Shown piece after piece: positions 20,070 to 31,060 of a stretch of DNA of 64,000 bases. The stretch comes from Achromobacter denitrificans NBRC 15125. Its GTDB lineage: Bacteria > Pseudomonadota > Gammaproteobacteria > Burkholderiales > Burkholderiaceae_B. The stretch lies in the NCBI RefSeq assembly GCF_001571365.1, contig NZ_BCTQ01000001.1, positions 1 to 64,000 of the forward strand, read 5' to 3'. Each line of letters begins with the position of its first letter. Position 1 is the first letter of the stretch. The notes under the pieces were generated by a model, which was not told where the DNA came from, searched no databases, and was given only the letters and a program-made list of their open reading frames with translations. The translations under genes were made by a program, and so were the position numbers.

Positions 20070-21623
20070 TTACTGCTTCAGGTCGATGTCGCCGAACCAG
20101 AACGACGTATCCGGCTCCACGTACACGCCCGACAGGTTCTTCGACTTCACGTACAGGTTGTTCTGGGTCACCAGGAAGGCCCACGGCGCATCCTTCCAGA
20201 TCGTTTCCTGGACGTTCTTGTAGATTTCCGTCTTCTTGGCGCGGTCCGTGGTGGCCAGGGCCTGCTGGATGCCGTCGTCGACCGACTTGTTCGAGTAGTA
20301 CGACACGTTGTTCAGCACCGGCGGGAAGGCGGCGGTGGTCAGCAGCGGACGCAGGCCCCAGTCGGCTTCACCGGTCGAGGACGACCAGCCGGCGTAGTAC
20401 ATGCGGACCTTGGCGTCCTCGGGCTTCTGCACCTGCTGCACGCGCTGAACGCGCTGGCCGGATTCCAGCACTTCGACCGACACCTTGATGCCGACCTGCG
20501 CCAGCTGCTGTTGCAGGAACTGGACGACCTTCACCGAGGTGCCGTCGTTATAGGCGGACCACAGCTGGCTTTCGAAACCGTTGGGGTAGCCGGCTTCGGC
20601 CAGCAGAGCCTTGGCCTTCTTGATGTCGTACGGCCACGGACCCGTCTTGTGGGCGAAGTCCACGCCGGTGGGCACGACGCCGTCGACGATGGTGGCGTAG
20701 CCCGAGAAAGCGACCTTGGCCAGGGCTTCCTTGTTGATGGCGTAGTTGATGGCTTCACGCACCTTGACGTTGTCGAAGGGCTTCTGCTGCGTGTTCATCG
20801 ACAGGTAGCGGGCCATGATCGAGTTCTTGTGATCGACCACGTCCAGCTTGTCGTTCTTCTGCAGCACGGCGGCCTGCTCGAACGGCACCGGGAAGGCGAA
20901 CTGCGCCTCGCCCGTTTGCACCACGGCGGCGCGCGTGTTGTTGTCGGTCACGGTGCGGAAGGTCAGGGTGTCGACCTTGGGGTAGCCCTTCTTCCAGTAG
21001 CCGTCGAACTTCTTGACCTTCAGGTATTCGGCCGGCTTCCATTCGACGAATTCGAAGGGGCCGGTGCCCACGGGGTGGAAGCCGATTTCCTTGCCGTACT
21101 TGGCCAGGGCGGCCGGCGAGATCATCATGGCGGCCGGGTGGGCCAGCGCGTTGATGAAGGCCGAGAACGGCTTCTTCAGGGTGATCTTGATGGTCAGCGG
21201 GTCGACCACTTCGGTCTTCTCGATGACGCTGAACTGGATGTAGCGCGACAGGCGGTTTTCCGGGTTTGCCGGGCGGTCGAAGTTGATCTTGACGGCTTCG
21301 GCGTTGAAGTCGGTGCCGTCATGGAACTTGACGCCTTCGCGCAGCTTGAAGGTATAGACCAGGCCGTCTTCGCTGACGGTGTAATCGGTGGCCAGCACCT
21401 TCTGGACCTTCAGGTCCTTGTCGAACTCGAACAGGCCTTCGTAGTAGGCCTTGCCGGCCGCCTGGTTCAGGGTGCTGTTGGTGTTGTACGGATCGAGCGT
21501 TTCCAGCGCGATGGAGACGGCGAACGTCACGTCCTTGGCAGCGTGCGCCAGCGGCGAGCTGAGCATGCCGAAGGCTACCGCGGCGGCGGCCATCAGCTTG
21601 GTGGGGCGCAGAACTTTCATCAT
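20070..21623 (-). CDS. gsiB: Glutathione/peptide ABC transporter binding protein GsiB
   Basis: A 517-residue periplasmic binding protein (SBP_bac_5 family). The signal peptide (MMKVLRPTKLMAAAAVAFGM up to PLAHA) is followed by mature AKDVTFAVSIALETLDPYN. YTFKLREGVKFHDGTDFNAEAV and PVGTGPFEFVEWKP are family hallmarks. ATG 21623 follows AGGAG by six bases. It delivers glutathione or short peptides to the permease pair; substrate is assigned from synteny with iaaA-gsiABCD of E. coli and could be other oligopeptides. Confidence 0.88.
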   Translation of the reverse strand: MMKVLRPTKLMAAAAVAFGMLSSPLAHAAKDVTFAVSIALETLDPYNTNSTLNQAAGKAYYEGLFEFDKDLKVQKVLATDYTVSEDGLVYTFKLREGVKFHDGTDFNAEAVKINFDRPANPENRLSRYIQFSVIEKTEVVDPLTIKITLKKPFSAFINALAHPAAMMISPAALAKYGKEIGFHPVGTGPFEFVEWKPAEYLKVKKFDGYWKKGYPKVDTLTFRTVTDNNTRAAVVQTGEAQFAFPVPFEQAAVLQKNDKLDVVDHKNSIMARYLSMNTQQKPFDNVKVREAINYAINKEALAKVAFSGYATIVDGVVPTGVDFAHKTGPWPYDIKKAKALLAEAGYPNGFESQLWSAYNDGTSVKVVQFLQQQLAQVGIKVSVEVLESGQRVQRVQQVQKPEDAKVRMYYAGWSSSTGEADWGLRPLLTTAAFPPVLNNVSYYSNKSVDDGIQQALATTDRAKKTEIYKNVQETIWKDAPWAFLVTQNNLYVKSKNLSGVYVEPDTSFWFGDIDLKQ

Positions 21624-21689
21624 TGCAACTCCTGGTTCCATAAAGGAATTAGGGGGTTTGGTGGAAGAAAAACAAGTACGACAACTGAC

Positions 21690-23567
<1,878 letters not shown>

Positions 23568-23698
23568 CTTTATTCAATCCCCAAAAAATTACATTCCCGC
23601 GCCGCGCCCCCGGGCTTGCCGCCTCCGAGCGGCCTCTGCCCCCGGGACGGCCCGGCGGGGAAATACTTACCCCCGCGCCGGCACGAACCTCTCGCCGC

Positions 23699-24679
23699 TT
23701 ATCGATAGATCGCGGTGACCGGCTTTTCGCCGACGCGGGCATAACCCCGGTACATGCCTTCCGTATTGAACGGCAAGGCCACATTGCCCTGGGCGTCGAC
23801 GGCCACCAGGCCGCCCTTGCCGCCGATGGTGGGCAGTTTTTCGTTCACGACGCGGTCCGCGGCCGCTTCCAGCGACGCGCCGCAGTACTCCATCTGCGCC
23901 GCCACGTCGTAGGCGGCGACCATGCGGATGAACATCTCGCCGGTGCCCGTCGTGGACACCGCGCACGTCTTGTTGCTGGCATAGGTGCCGGCGCCGATCA
24001 GCGGCGCGTCGCCCACGCGACCGACCTGCTTGTTGGTGATGCCGCCGGTCGAGGTCGCCGCGGCCAGGTTGCCCTGGGCGTCCACGGCGACCGCGCCCAC
24101 CGTGCCGAACTTCTTGTCGGCGTCCAGCGGGTCGGCCGGCGCGGGCTGGCCGCGCGCGACCATGGCCTGGCCGTCGTGGTCCAGCACGGCGGCTTCCGGC
24201 GTCTCGCGCTGCACGCGCAGCAGCTGTTCGCGGCGGGCCTCGGTGGAGAAGTACGAAGGATCGACCAGCTCCAGGCCCTCTTCCTGGGCGAACGCCTCGG
24301 CGCCCTCGCCCACGAAGAAGACGTGCTTGCTGTTCTCCATGACCTTGCGCGCGGCGAACACCGGATTGCGCACGCGGTGCACGTTGGCGATCGCGCCGGA
24401 ACGCAGCGTCGCGCCGTCCATGATGGCGGCGTCCAGCTCGTGGGTAGCGGCGCTGGTGAACACCGCGCCGTGGCCGGCGTTGAACAGGGGGCAATCCTCC
24501 AGCAGGCGGACGGCTTCGGTCACGGCGTCCAGGGCGCTGCCGCCCCGGGCCAGCACGGCCTGGCCGGCGGTCAGGATGGACTCCAGCGCGCTCAGGTATT
24601 CCTGTTCTTTCTCGGGCGACATGGCCGCGCGGGACATCGCGCCGGCGCCACCGTGAATGGCGATCACGGGTTGAATCAT
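23699..24679 (-). CDS. iaaA: Isoaspartyl peptidase / L-asparaginase
   Basis: A 326-residue Ntn hydrolase. It starts MIQPVIAIHGGAGAMSR and has the autocleavage site GTVGAVAVD; Thr193 would become the N-terminal nucleophile of the beta subunit. GGITNKQVGRVGDAPLIGAGTYA follows as in plant-type asparaginases. It hydrolyses beta-aspartyl dipeptides and some asparagine. Its start codon overlaps the stop of the rpiR-type gene by four bases, and it precedes gsiA, the same order as iaaA-gsiABCD in E. coli. Confidence 0.93.
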   Translation of the reverse strand: MIQPVIAIHGGAGAMSRAAMSPEKEQEYLSALESILTAGQAVLARGGSALDAVTEAVRLLEDCPLFNAGHGAVFTSAATHELDAAIMDGATLRSGAIANVHRVRNPVFAARKVMENSKHVFFVGEGAEAFAQEEGLELVDPSYFSTEARREQLLRVQRETPEAAVLDHDGQAMVARGQPAPADPLDADKKFGTVGAVAVDAQGNLAAATSTGGITNKQVGRVGDAPLIGAGTYASNKTCAVSTTGTGEMFIRMVAAYDVAAQMEYCGASLEAAADRVVNEKLPTIGGKGGLVAVDAQGNVALPFNTEGMYRGYARVGEKPVTAIYR

Positions 24680-25551
24680 CGTTTACCTACTCCATGGATG
24701 AGCCACGGCATGACGGACTGGGTCACCCCAGCGGCGGCCGCGACGGAATTCTTGGCCCGATAGGCCACCGCCGCCGACAGGGCTTCGATCAGCCCCAGCG
24801 CGGCGGTTTCGGAATTGGGGCTCAACTGGCGCGCGGAAAATGCGTACAGCACCACGGAGGCCGTGGGCGCCAGCGGCGAGGTGGGCTTGTCGGTCAGCAC
24901 CAGGACGGGCACGCCGGCCTGCTTGGCCGCGCCGGCCAGCGTGACCGTGTCGGCCAGGTAGCGCGGAAAGCCGATGGCGATCACGAGGTCCTTGGCCGTC
25001 ATCCGCGACATCTGGCGCGCGGCGTGCGAAACGCCGCCGGGCCCCGCCAGCGATTCGACCGAGTGCAGATGCATGCACAGGCCGCGCTGCAGCAGGCCGG
25101 CCAGGAAACCGCTGGCGCCGAAGCCGATGATGAACACGCGCTCCGCGGCCAGGATGGCGTCCACCGCCTGCTCACAGGCGGCGGCGTCCAGCGACTGGAG
25201 GTTGCGCTGCGCGTTGCGGATGTCCTCTTCCAGCGTCGCGGCGAAGATCTGCACGGCGCTGGCGGAATGGGCGAGTTCGGTGCGCAGCTTTTCCACGGGC
25301 TCCAGCGCGGCTTCGAAGCCGCGCGCCAGCTCGGCGCGGAATTGCGGATAGCCCGGCAGGTCCAGGGCGCGCGCGAAACGGTTCGCCGTGGCGACCGATA
25401 CTCCGACCGCCGCCGCGAATTCGTCGATGGTCATGGTCGCTACCCGGAACTGGTGCGCCAGGACGTAGTCGGCCATCTTGTGCTGGGTCCGGCTCAGCGC
25501 GGGCTGGGCCCGGGCGATCCGATCAGCGATCGTAAGTGCGGCCTTGTTCAT
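24676..25551 (-). CDS. MurR/RpiR family transcriptional regulator
   Basis: A 291-residue regulator. The N-terminal RpiR helix-turn-helix domain (MADYVLAHQFRVATMTIDEF, then VGVSVATANRFARALDLPGY) is followed by a SIS sugar-phosphate-type domain (RVFIIGFGASGFLAGLLQRG). It heads the peptide-utilisation operon and overlaps iaaA by four bases, so it very likely controls the operon and itself through the palindrome at 25584-25601. The ligand might be an amino sugar or murein derivative, which would fit DppA, but this is inference. Confidence 0.88.
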   Translation of the reverse strand: MNKAALTIADRIARAQPALSRTQHKMADYVLAHQFRVATMTIDEFAAAVGVSVATANRFARALDLPGYPQFRAELARGFEAALEPVEKLRTELAHSASAVQIFAATLEEDIRNAQRNLQSLDAAACEQAVDAILAAERVFIIGFGASGFLAGLLQRGLCMHLHSVESLAGPGGVSHAARQMSRMTAKDLVIAIGFPRYLADTVTLAGAAKQAGVPVLVLTDKPTSPLAPTASVVLYAFSARQLSPNSETAALGLIEALSAAVAYRAKNSVAAAAGVTQSVMPWLIHGVGKR

Positions 25552-25583
25552 CGAAGGAAAGGGGGAGGCGGTAGCGGAGGTTT

Positions 25584-25601
25584 ATGTAAATCTGTTTACA
25601 T
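25584..25601 (-). promoter_or_regulatory. Palindromic operator of the rpiR-led operon
   Basis: ATGTAAA (25584-25590) and TTTACAT (25595-25601) are perfect inverted arms separated by TCTG, 33 bp upstream of the regulator's start. The TGTAA-N-TTACA form resembles sites of RpiR-family members such as HexR. The surrounding 25585-25660 stretch is unusually AT-rich for this window and probably contains the promoter. Confidence 0.6.
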
Positions 25602-25731
25602 GCAAATTTTAGATAAGAAAATAGATTTTCATACTAAGGGTATACCCGTGCAAAAATGTAACAGTGGAGCCGCTGCCCGCGAACCGGCCTGAGGTACCCT
25701 GGTCGCCCTTTCTTTTTTCTATCGTCTTGCC

Positions 25732-26190
25732 ATGCCCGCCTGGATCTGCAAACCGCACGCCGAACTGACGCCGACCGAGCTCTACGCCATCCTGCGGCTG
25801 CGCTCCGAAGTCTTCGTGGTGGAACAGAACTGCGTTTTCCTCGACATGGACGGCAAGGACCTGCAAGGGCAGACCGAGCACCTGATGGCCTGGGACGGCG
25901 GCGCGCTGCTGGCCTATTGCCGGCTGCTCGAACCGGCCCGGAACGAGGGCCGGGTCGTCATCGGCCGGGTGATCACGGCGCCGGCCGCGCGCGGCACGGG
26001 TCTGGGGCATGAACTGATGCGCCGCGCCAAGGCCGAGGTTCAGCGCGTCTGGCCGGGTCAGCCGGTGTACCTGGGCGCGCAGGCGCGCTTGAAGGGCTAC
26101 TACGGCGGGCACGGCTTCGTGCCGGTGACCGACGAATACATGGAAGACGGCATCCCCCACGTGGGCATGCTGCTGTCCGAATCGGCCTGA
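25732..26190 (+). CDS. elaA: ElaA-like GNAT acetyltransferase
   Basis: A 152-residue GNAT protein of the ElaA type: LYAILRLRSEVFVVEQNCVFLDMDGKD at the start, the acetyl-CoA loop RGTGLGHELM and the YGGHGFVPVTDEYMEDGIPHVGM ending. The substrate of ElaA is unknown. It is divergent from the rpiR-led operon and shares its AT-rich promoter region. Confidence 0.9.
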   Translation: MPAWICKPHAELTPTELYAILRLRSEVFVVEQNCVFLDMDGKDLQGQTEHLMAWDGGALLAYCRLLEPARNEGRVVIGRVITAPAARGTGLGHELMRRAKAEVQRVWPGQPVYLGAQARLKGYYGGHGFVPVTDEYMEDGIPHVGMLLSESA

Positions 26191-26212
26191 GGGCCGCCCC
26201 GCCGGCCCCATG

Positions 26213-26234
26213 AAAAACGCCCCTTGCGGGGCGT
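26213..26234 (-). terminator. Terminator of the scoA-scoB operon
   Basis: On the minus strand ACGCCCC (pairing 26228-26234 with 26217-26223, TTGC loop) is followed by five T (26217-26213). It lies 47 bp beyond the scoB stop. Confidence 0.75.
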
Positions 26235-26280
26235 CGGGCAAAGCGTCTGGTTGCCGGCCGCGAGACGGTCGGCGGCCCGG

Positions 26281-26931
26281 CTACAGGCCGGACACGTCCA
26301 ACTTGGCCAGCGTCTTGGACTGGATTTCGTCCACCGTCACGCCGGGCGCCGTTTCCAGCAGTTTCAGGCCGTTTTCGGTGACTTCCATCACGCCCAGGTC
26401 GGTGATGATCAGGTTGACCACGCCCACGCCCGTGAGCGGCAGCGTGCATTCGGGCAGGAGCTTGATGTCCTCGGTGCCGTCCTTCTTCTTGGCCACGTGC
26501 TCCATCAGGACCACGACGCGGCCCACGCCCGCCACCAGGTCCATGGCGCCGCCCATGCCCTTGACCATCTTGCCCGGGATCATCCAGTTGGCCAGGTCGC
26601 CCTTTTCGGAGACCTGCATCGCGCCCAGGATGGCCAGGTTGATCTTGCCGCCGCGGATCATCGCGAACGAATCGGCCGAGGAGAAGATCGAGGACCCCGG
26701 CAGGGTCGTGACCGTCTGCTTGCCGGCGTTGATCAGGTCGGCGTCGACCTCGTCGTCGGTGGGGAACGGGCCGATGCCCAGCAGGCCGTTCTCGGATTGC
26801 AGCCACACTTCCACGCCCTTGGGCACGTGGTTGGCCACCAGGGTGGGCAAGCCGATGCCCAGGTTCACGTAAAAACCGTCTTGCAGTTCGCGCGCGGCGC
26901 GAGCCGCCATTTCATCGCGGGACCATGCCAT
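26281..26931 (-). CDS. scoB: 3-oxoacid CoA-transferase, subunit B
   Basis: A 216-residue beta subunit of a family I CoA transferase. It begins [35 protein letters not shown] and carries the catalytic glutamate in the [16 protein letters not shown] segment. It moves CoA from succinyl-CoA to a 3-oxoacid such as acetoacetate. It follows scoA by 11 bp. Confidence 0.93.
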   Translation of the reverse strand: MAWSRDEMAARAARELQDGFYVNLGIGLPTLVANHVPKGVEVWLQSENGLLGIGPFPTDDEVDADLINAGKQTVTTLPGSSIFSSADSFAMIRGGKINLAILGAMQVSEKGDLANWMIPGKMVKGMGGAMDLVAGVGRVVVLMEHVAKKKDGTEDIKLLPECTLPLTGVGVVNLIITDLGVMEVTENGLKLLETAPGVTVDEIQSKTLAKLDVSGL

Positions 26932-26942
26932 GTCTGTTCTCC

Positions 26943-27641
26943 TTAGGCCGGGCGAGTGGTGCGTTGTTCGATGCGCTTTTCGGGCGTGGCGTTCAGCACG
27001 ATCCGTTGCACATAGATGCCGGGCAGGTGGATCTGGTCGGGATCCAGGGTGCCGGTCTCAACGATTTCCTCGACTTCGACCACGGTCAGCTTGCCCGCCA
27101 TGGCGACGTTCGGGTTGAAGTTGCGGGCCGTCTTGCGGAATACCAGGTTGCCGCTGCGGTCGGCGATGTGCGCCTTGACCAGCGACACGTCGGGCACCAG
27201 CGAGCGTTCCATCACGTACTGCTGGCCGTCGAACTCGCGGATTTCCTTGCCGTCGGCCACGATCGTGCCCACGCCCGTGCGGGTGAAGAACGCCGGGATG
27301 CCGGCGCCGCCGGCGCGCAGCTTCTCGGCCAGCGTGCCCTGCGGCGTGAATTCGAGTTCGAGTTCGCCCGACAGGTACTGGCGCTCGAATTCCTTGTTCT
27401 CGCCCACGTAGGACGCGATCATCTTGCGGACCTGGCGCGTATTGAGCAGCTGGCCCAGGCCGAAGCCGTCGACGCCCGCATTGTTGCTGATGCAGGTGAG
27501 GTCCTTGACGCCCGAATCGCGCAGCGCGGCGATCAGGGCTTCGGGAATACCGCAAAGGCCGAAACCGCCCACGGCGATCATCTGACCGTCCTTGACGATG
27601 CCTGCCAGCGCCTCCTGGGCGCTTGCATAAACCTTGTCCAT
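26943..27641 (-). CDS. scoA: 3-oxoacid CoA-transferase, subunit A
   Basis: A 232-residue alpha subunit starting [15 protein letters not shown], with the glycine-rich CoA-binding loop [15 protein letters not shown] and [15 protein letters not shown]. Together with ScoB it forms the active heterodimer or heterotetramer. It starts the operon. The 198-bp gap upstream (27642-27839) contains no gene that I can see, only a GC-rich stem near 27815-27835. Confidence 0.93.
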   Translation of the reverse strand: MDKVYASAQEALAGIVKDGQMIAVGGFGLCGIPEALIAALRDSGVKDLTCISNNAGVDGFGLGQLLNTRQVRKMIASYVGENKEFERQYLSGELELEFTPQGTLAEKLRAGGAGIPAFFTRTGVGTIVADGKEIREFDGQQYVMERSLVPDVSLVKAHIADRSGNLVFRKTARNFNPNVAMAGKLTVVEVEEIVETGTLDPDQIHLPGIYVQRIVLNATPEKRIEQRTTRPA

Positions 27642-27839
27642 CGCTCCAACTCCTAGTTAAGGTCGAACTGAAGAGGGTCCCTCCCGCCGCTTGCGCGCAA
27701 GCGTCCCGCGCGGGGATCGAGAAGATCGGGATGGGCCCTGTTTTCTATTGCTTTTGTGATCTCGCGCTAGATTTTACCGGCATGCCCGGCCAACGCACGC
27801 CCTATTTTCCCGGGAGCGGAGCCCCCGGGCAAGCGCGCC

Positions 27840-28289
27840 TCAGGCCGCGGGCCGGAACATCGCGCCCAGCTGCGCCAGCACCGCCGGCGGCCACGCAGCG
27901 GACGCATTGGCCACATAATCCATCCAGACTAGCACGTTGCGTCCGCGGGCATAGGGGCCCGAGGGATCGTCCGACTTTTCCAGCAGCAGTTCGAATTCGG
28001 CGCTGGAGCGGCCGATACGCAGGACCTTGTGCGTGACGCGCACATTGGCGGGATAGGTCAGGGGACGCAGGAAATCGCAGGAGGCATGGGCCAGGATCGG
28101 ACCCATGTCCGAGGGCAGCTCGAAGCCGGCCCCGTAGAGGATCTGCATCCGGGCCTCTTCCATGAGGCGGAAATACAGCGTGTTATTGAGATGGTTCAAA
28201 GCGTCCGAGTCGCCCCAACGCAAAGGCAATTCCGTTTGGTGGATATCGCCCACCTCAAGAATCCGTGCAGACAAATTGTCCGGGTTCAC
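27840..28289 (-). CDS. Acyl-CoA thioesterase, hot-dog fold (4HBT)
   Basis: A 149-residue protein with the 4-hydroxybenzoyl-CoA-thioesterase motif LRWGDSDALNHLNNTLYFRLMEEAR, in which the Asp is catalytic. It likely hydrolyses an acyl-CoA. The GTG at 28289 is chosen because AGGAG lies six bases upstream and the homology begins there; the same frame stays open far upstream only because of high GC. It is divergent from the ETF-QO gene. Confidence 0.85.
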   Translation of the reverse strand: MNPDNLSARILEVGDIHQTELPLRWGDSDALNHLNNTLYFRLMEEARMQILYGAGFELPSDMGPILAHASCDFLRPLTYPANVRVTHKVLRIGRSSAEFELLLEKSDDPSGPYARGRNVLVWMDYVANASAAWPPAVLAQLGAMFRPAA

Positions 28290-28400
28290 CAATAGCTCCT
28301 GATGGCTGAATGAAATACGAAGGCGGGCATGGCGCCGCCTGCAATACAATCGCCGATAATACTTCCAGCCATATATGGAATACATACGGGGAGCTTTGCA

Positions 28401-30047
28401 ATGTCTGAACGCGAGTCGATGGAATATGACGTGGTCGTGGTTGGCGGTGGCCCCGCCGGCCTGGCCACCGCAATCCGTCTTAAGCAGCTGGCCGCTGAGA
28501 AGAATCAGGAAGTCGGCGTCTGCGTACTTGAAAAGGGCGCGGAACTGGGTGCGCACATCCTGTCCGGCGCCGTCATGGACCCGCTGGCGCTGACCGAGCT
28601 CATCCCCGACTGGAAGGAAAAAGGCGCGCCGCTGAACGTGCCCGTCACGCAGGACAAATTCCTGTTCCTGTCCGAAACGGGCGCGCGCGGCACGCCCAAC
28701 TGGCTGCTGCCACCCTGTTTCCACAATGAAGGCAACTACATCGTCCGCCTGGGCGACGTCGTCAAATGGATGGGCGAGCAGGCCGAGGCGCTGGGCGTGG
28801 ACATCTTCCCGGGCTTCGCCGCGGTTGAAGTCCTGTACGACGAGAACGGCGCCGTGCGCGGCGTGGCCACCGGCGACATGGGCGTGGCCCGCGACGGCAG
28901 CCACACCGACCACTACCAGCCCGGCATGGAACTGCACGCCCGCTACACGGTGTTCGCCGAAGGCGCGCGCGGCCAGCTGGGCCGCCAGCTGATCGAACGC
29001 TACAAGCTCGACGACGGCCGCAATCCGCAGTCCTACGGCATCGGCATCAAGGAAATGTGGGAAGTCGATCCGGCCCAGTCCAAGCCCGGCCTGGTCATCC
29101 ACACGGCCGGCTGGCCCCTGGATTCCGACACCTACGGCGGCTCCTTCCTCTACCACCTGGACAACAACCTGGTGGCGGTCGGCATGATCGTGGGCCTGGA
29201 CTACGCCAACCCCTGGCTCTCGCCGTTCGACGAATTCCAGCGCTACAAGACGCACCCCGCCATCCGCGGCACGTTCGAGGGCGGCAAGCGCATCGCCTAC
29301 GGCGCGCGCGCCATCACGGCCGGCGGCCTGCTGGCGCTGCCCAAGCTGACGTTCCCCGGCGGCGTGCTGGTCGGCTGTGAGGCCGGCTTCCTGAACGCCT
29401 CGCGCATCAAGGGCAGCCATGCCGCCATCAAGTCCGGCAAGCTGGCCGCCGAAGCCGCCTTCGACGCCCTGGTCGCCGACCGCCGCCAGGACGAGCTCTC
29501 GGCCTACCCGCGCGCGTTCGAGAACTCCTGGCTGCATGCCGAGCTGAACAAGGCCCGCAACTTCAAGCAATGGTTCAAGAAGGGCCGCACCATCGCCACC
29601 GTGATGACCGGCGTGGAGCAACTGCTGCTCAAGGGCAAGATGCCCTGGACCCTGCGCCACAACAAGCCCGACCATGCCTGCCTGCAGCCGGCGTCGCAAT
29701 GCGCCCGCATCGACTATCCCAAGCCGGACGGCAAGCTCACCTTCGACAAGCTCAGTTCGGTGTTCATCTCGAACACCAACCATGACGAAAACGAGCCCGT
29801 CCACCTGACGCTCAAGGACCCGAACATCCCCGTGCAGGTCAACCTGGCCAAGTACGGCGGGCCGGAGTCGCGCTATTGCCCGGCCGGCGTGTACGAGTTC
29901 GTCAAGGACGACCACGGCGAGGACCGCCTGCAGATCAATGCGCAGAACTGCGTGCACTGCAAGACCTGCGACATCAAGGACCCGACCCAGAACATCGTCT
30001 GGGTGGCCCCGCAAGGCGGCGAAGGCCCCGTCTACAGCGGCATGTAA
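28401..30047 (+). CDS. Electron transfer flavoprotein-ubiquinone oxidoreductase
   Basis: A 548-residue flavoprotein/iron-sulfur protein. The FAD-binding GGGPAGLATAIRL motif opens the protein, and a C-terminal 4Fe-4S cluster is bound by CPAG, CVHCKTCDIKDP. It passes electrons from acyl-CoA and other dehydrogenases, through ETF, to ubiquinone at the inner membrane. ATG 28401 has GGGGAG ten bases upstream. A strong terminator follows. It fits the neighbouring fatty/acyl-CoA enzymes (thioesterase, CoA transferase). Confidence 0.96.
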   Translation: MSERESMEYDVVVVGGGPAGLATAIRLKQLAAEKNQEVGVCVLEKGAELGAHILSGAVMDPLALTELIPDWKEKGAPLNVPVTQDKFLFLSETGARGTPNWLLPPCFHNEGNYIVRLGDVVKWMGEQAEALGVDIFPGFAAVEVLYDENGAVRGVATGDMGVARDGSHTDHYQPGMELHARYTVFAEGARGQLGRQLIERYKLDDGRNPQSYGIGIKEMWEVDPAQSKPGLVIHTAGWPLDSDTYGGSFLYHLDNNLVAVGMIVGLDYANPWLSPFDEFQRYKTHPAIRGTFEGGKRIAYGARAITAGGLLALPKLTFPGGVLVGCEAGFLNASRIKGSHAAIKSGKLAAEAAFDALVADRRQDELSAYPRAFENSWLHAELNKARNFKQWFKKGRTIATVMTGVEQLLLKGKMPWTLRHNKPDHACLQPASQCARIDYPKPDGKLTFDKLSSVFISNTNHDENEPVHLTLKDPNIPVQVNLAKYGGPESRYCPAGVYEFVKDDHGEDRLQINAQNCVHCKTCDIKDPTQNIVWVAPQGGEGPVYSGM

Positions 30048-30081
30048 AACGGCCGGACGCCTTGCGCGCCCGGTCACCGAA

Positions 30082-30106
30082 GGCGCCCCGCGGGGCGCCT
30101 TTTTTT
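30082..30106 (+). terminator. Terminator of the ETF-QO gene
   Basis: GGCGCCCCG (30082-30090) pairs with CGGGGCGCC (30091-30099) and is followed by seven T (30100-30106), directly ahead of the SDR gene. Confidence 0.9.
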
Positions 30107-30125
30107 CGACGAGCAGGACTATTCC

Positions 30126-30989
30126 ATGACCGAACGCGTACTCCTCATCGGCTGCGGCGACCTGGGCCAGCGAGTGGCCCGGCGCTTCCTGGCGCGCGGC
30201 GACGAAGTCCTGGCCCTGCGCCGCCATCCGCCGGCCGACGGCCCGCAGGGCATCCGCTGGCTGCGCGGCGACATCTCGCGCCCCGACGGGCTGCCCGCGC
30301 TGCCTGCGGGCGTTACCCGGCTGATCCACCTGCCCGCGCCCGGCGCGCGCGACCCCGCCGCCTACCGCGCCGTCTTCATCGACGGCCTGGCCAACGTGCT
30401 CGACGCGCTGGACACGTCGCGGCTCGAACGCGTCGTGTTCGTCTCGTCCAGCGCCGTCTACGGCGAACACGATGGCGACTGGGTCACCGAAGACACGCCG
30501 CCCTCTCCGCTGGGCGCCAACGGCCGGCTGCTGCTGGAGGCCGAGGCCGCGCTGGCGGCCCGCCGCCTGCCGTCCACCGCCTTGCGGCTGGCGGGCCTGT
30601 ACGGCCCCGGCCGGTTGCAGCTGATCGAGCGGCTGCGCAGCGGCGCGGCCGGCGCGCCGGTCCAGCCCGAGCATTGGGCCAACCGCATGCACATCGACGA
30701 CGCAGCCGCCGCCGTGGTCCATCTGGCATTGCTGCCCGAGGTGGCGCCGGTGTACATCGGCTGCGACGATACGCCGCTGCCCCTGCACGCGCTGTATGCC
30801 GAACTGGCCCGGCTGGCCGGCGCGCCCGCGCCGCGCGTGGCGCCCGCGCCCGCGAACGTCGGCAGCAAGAAGCTCAGCAATGCCCGGCTGCGCGCCAGCG
30901 GATTCACGCTGCAATGGCCGGATTCTCGCCAGGGCTACGCCGCGCTGCTCGCCGAGCGCGACGCCCGGGACGGGCCGCCGCAGGCATAG
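30126..30989 (+). CDS. SDR-type NAD(P)-dependent epimerase/dehydratase-like protein (YeeZ-like)
   Basis: A 287-residue atypical short-chain dehydrogenase. The nucleotide-binding motif GCGDLGQRVARRFL is at residue 9, FVSSSAVYG gives the Ser-Tyr pair, and LRLAGLYGPGR and WANRMHIDDAA are sugar-epimerase family segments. No downstream Lys of the YxxxK motif is clear, so catalysis is doubtful. E. coli YeeZ is the closest described type; function unknown. It precedes the P450 gene by 71 bp on the same strand. Confidence 0.8.
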   Translation: MTERVLLIGCGDLGQRVARRFLARGDEVLALRRHPPADGPQGIRWLRGDISRPDGLPALPAGVTRLIHLPAPGARDPAAYRAVFIDGLANVLDALDTSRLERVVFVSSSAVYGEHDGDWVTEDTPPSPLGANGRLLLEAEAALAARRLPSTALRLAGLYGPGRLQLIERLRSGAAGAPVQPEHWANRMHIDDAAAAVVHLALLPEVAPVYIGCDDTPLPLHALYAELARLAGAPAPRVAPAPANVGSKKLSNARLRASGFTLQWPDSRQGYAALLAERDARDGPPQA

Positions 30990-31060
30990 TTCGCCACGCG
31001 CCGAATCGTCGGCTGCGAACCTGCCGGATACTGGCGCCACCTCCACTGACGCCCGCCGCC

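Noticed and set aside
29876-31060. Open frame extending the P450 upstream by 395 codons
   Set aside because: It overlaps the ETF-QO end, a terminator and the SDR gene; P450 homology begins only at 31061.
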